A DNA stretch of 64,000 bases, taken from positions 5,156,001 through 5,220,000 of the forward strand of contig CM052356.1 of NCBI GenBank assembly GCA_028551475.1. The letters are read 5' to 3'. This stretch comes from Casuarina equisetifolia. Lineage: Eukaryota; Streptophyta; Magnoliopsida; Fagales; Casuarinaceae. Under the pieces are notes generated by a model. It had not been told where the DNA came from. It saw only the letters and a program-made list of their open reading frames with translations, and searched no databases. Positions 62,030-64,000 of the stretch are shown one piece after another; the first letter of the stretch is position 1, and each line of letters opens with the position of its first letter. Both the position numbers and the translations under genes were made by a program.

Positions 62030-64000
62030 TCCATAGAACTTCAAGCTAAGGGATAAGCCGAATCTATAATTATTTCTGGTCATCTTTCTCCACTCCTTTC
62101 AGGCATAATCGGTTTCTACATTCAGTAAATAGCATATGATGGATAGGAAAAAGTGTAAAGACATAAAGGCTTTGTTTCATATGCCTTATGTATATGTAAA
62201 ATAATTACCTGTTTATCAACTTGTCATACATACTATTTTGGAGAACGGAATCCTATTGGAAGAACTTGTTGATACAGCTGTTACTGTTGACTTTGTGTCT
62301 GTTTTGGGGGGCTGGGTTGGTACTTTAAGTCCAATCATAGACTTATTTTTGTTCAGAATTAATGGAGGTAGAATTAACAAGTCCTCTGGCTGGGGACCAT
62401 TTGGGTCACAACCTGTTTTTTGATAATTTATAGCCTGTCCCCTTCTGTTGATGCAGTAGTGGCTTTTGCAGAATCAAACTCCTTTTAATTTCTGGTTAGT
62501 GTTGCTTCTTTTGAAGCTGCAATGGCAAGAAATATAGGTGGAATATAGAAGGCTTGATAGAATAATAGTGGAATAGTTTGATAATATGAAACGCAACTTA
62601 ATCTTAAAACAAATTACTGTTCTCAAAAAAGTTAAAATTAGTTTTTCTACAAGTTAAAGCTGCTACACACTTCTACTTTTTTTCTTGGCTGAAAATCATT
62701 CACTTTTTTCCTTAAAACCTGATTGCCAAAAGAGGGCTTTATCCCAATTATGGGACAAAATGACCATTTTGACCTTCTTCTTTGTTACCAAGCTCATATT
62801 TGACTCAACAAGAAACTTAAGAGCTCAAGGGGAGCATTCATACTATATAAACTTGATTACCACACTCTTTTTTAATAATGTAGAATTGCTATACACCAAC
62901 TTTAACATGTCTCCTTAATCACAATAGTTCAATGGAAGTCATACATTGGTGTCACTTTCATTGTAAACTTTAGATTTATTCATATCTATAAAAGTTTTAT
63001 AGAAGACTAATGTCATGACTTAACTATGGGGCATTTTTACACACTTGTCTTGTATCAGGAAAATGACTAGGGTTTTTTGGCCTTAAAAATAGGTTAATAC
63101 CTTCACCTTTTTGGTCGGCTTTTTTGGCAAGGAGCTCAATGTGTGATAGTAATATTGGAGCCAACCCAATCTATCGGCCTGCAGTTGGTCCCAATTTGGT
63201 GTTGTGGATTTGGATGGGGAAGTGTGTCTCAATCTATTCATATAAAATGTTTAGCACATTTGTCCCGAAAAAATGACTTAGAATTTCTAGCTTTAAAAGT
63301 GAGTTGATATCTTCACTTTCCAAGTTGGCTCTTTGAAAAAAAAAAGTCCAGTCCTTGACATTAGAGTCTAATATTATATTATTAAAGTTAAATTTTATCT
63401 TAAAAATTAGCTCTAAAAAAATAATCGTTTCATACAAATTGAGCAAACTCACGTGATATCACAATCCCAAGTTTTCCTCACGGTTTTCCTCCCTGTGGGA
63501 ATATTTTAGTCATTTTCAGTTGGGTTGTTAGGCTTTGGTGAGGAAGAAGAAAGGCCTGAGGACATCCTGTTTTCAGGGTAAAGTGAGAAAGTGATGCATA
63601 CCTTGTGTTTGATCATACTGGCAACCATTTTGCAAGAAGAATCTGTCTGGTCGGACTGTCTGAATTTTTATTTTTATTTTTAATTTTATTTTTAATTTTA
63701 TTTTTATTTTTAATTTTTATGGTTCTATGTGGCTTCCGCAATGAACAGAACTTGATTGGCATTTCCCTTTTCCAAGTGGTAGAAAACAGAGTGATCAATA
63801 AACGTGGATAAAAGCTGTGGTAACTTAAAAGGACCTGCAAGGTTCTCAAACATGTTGGTTGCGTCATTGGGATGGCTTTGGAGTAAAGAAATAAGAAAGA
63901 AATAATTATTTATCGAAGTTCATGAGTAGCTCTTCGTCACAAATGGGTCTACATGATTTTATCATATCACTTCATTTCTCAAAGACTGAATACTAATCAT
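62030..64000. other. BAG 3' flank and AT-rich intergenic DNA
   Basis: No gene recognised. Two related blocks, at about 63,035-63,130 and 63,245-63,335, share GAAAAAATGACT...TTAAAA...GTTGATATCTTCAC-type text. They look like diverged repeats or LTR debris. An (ATTTTT)n tract fills 63,665-63,718. Confidence 0.4.
63665..63718. repeat. (ATTTTT)n / (ATTTTA)n microsatellite
   Basis: A run of TTTTTA and TTTTAA units over about 54 bases with only T and A. Confidence 0.9.

Noticed and set aside
1..64000. CRISPR arrays, tRNA genes, bacterial operons
   Set aside because: The window is plant nuclear DNA. No spaced repeat array was seen, and no cloverleaf with matching A- and B-box was found by eye.

Overview
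This is a nuclear window from a flowering plant, most likely a eudicot. All protein genes are intron-containing plant families, intergenic DNA is AT-rich, and decayed LTR-retrotransposon relics, an rDNA pseudogene and microsatellites fill the gaps. I do not recognise the species.

Layout. 1-2,410: 5' part of a decayed Ty1/copia element (minus strand), abutting 2,411-3,560, a broken partial copy of the next gene. 5,723-9,864 (+): an 11-exon UBA/UIM/UBX protein of the PUX7/8/13 group, a CDC48 adaptor. 10,980-12,080: relic resembling the movement-protein region of an endogenous caulimovirid. 14,490-16,553 (+): single-exon GRAS regulator SCL28, with a promoter carrying a cluster of MSA-type (AACGG) cell-cycle elements. 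About 19.6-29.0 kb: a gene-poor segment made of two diverged tandem copies of a 4.3-5 kb unit. 30,072-33,382 (+): F-box/PP2-A protein. 34,020-34,597: broken copy of the 3' end of the SEUSS-like gene. 35,622-36,510: antisense 18S rRNA pseudogene next to a Ty3/gypsy relic that runs to about 38,778. 40,108-45,090 (-): SEUSS-like LDB corepressor in nine coding exons. About 47.1-48.0 kb: second retroelement relic. 49,335-53,516 (-): RRP36, a 90S pre-ribosome factor, with an internally duplicated exon. 54,076-58,205 (+): MBOAT lysophospholipid acyltransferase, divergently transcribed from RRP36 across a 559-bp gap. 60,857-62,029 (+): BAG co-chaperone with a ubiquitin-like domain. The rest to 64,000 is AT-rich intergenic DNA.

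The genes do not form one pathway. The gene order is informative: SCL28, a PP2-A F-box gene, RRP36 and the LPLAT gene are also close neighbours, split between two paralogous blocks, in Arabidopsis chromosome 1 as I remember the locus numbers. This points to an old conserved block into which local duplications and transposons have been inserted. Exon boundaries were placed by hand from GT/AG sites and reading-frame continuity. Every spliced CDS below closes in frame.
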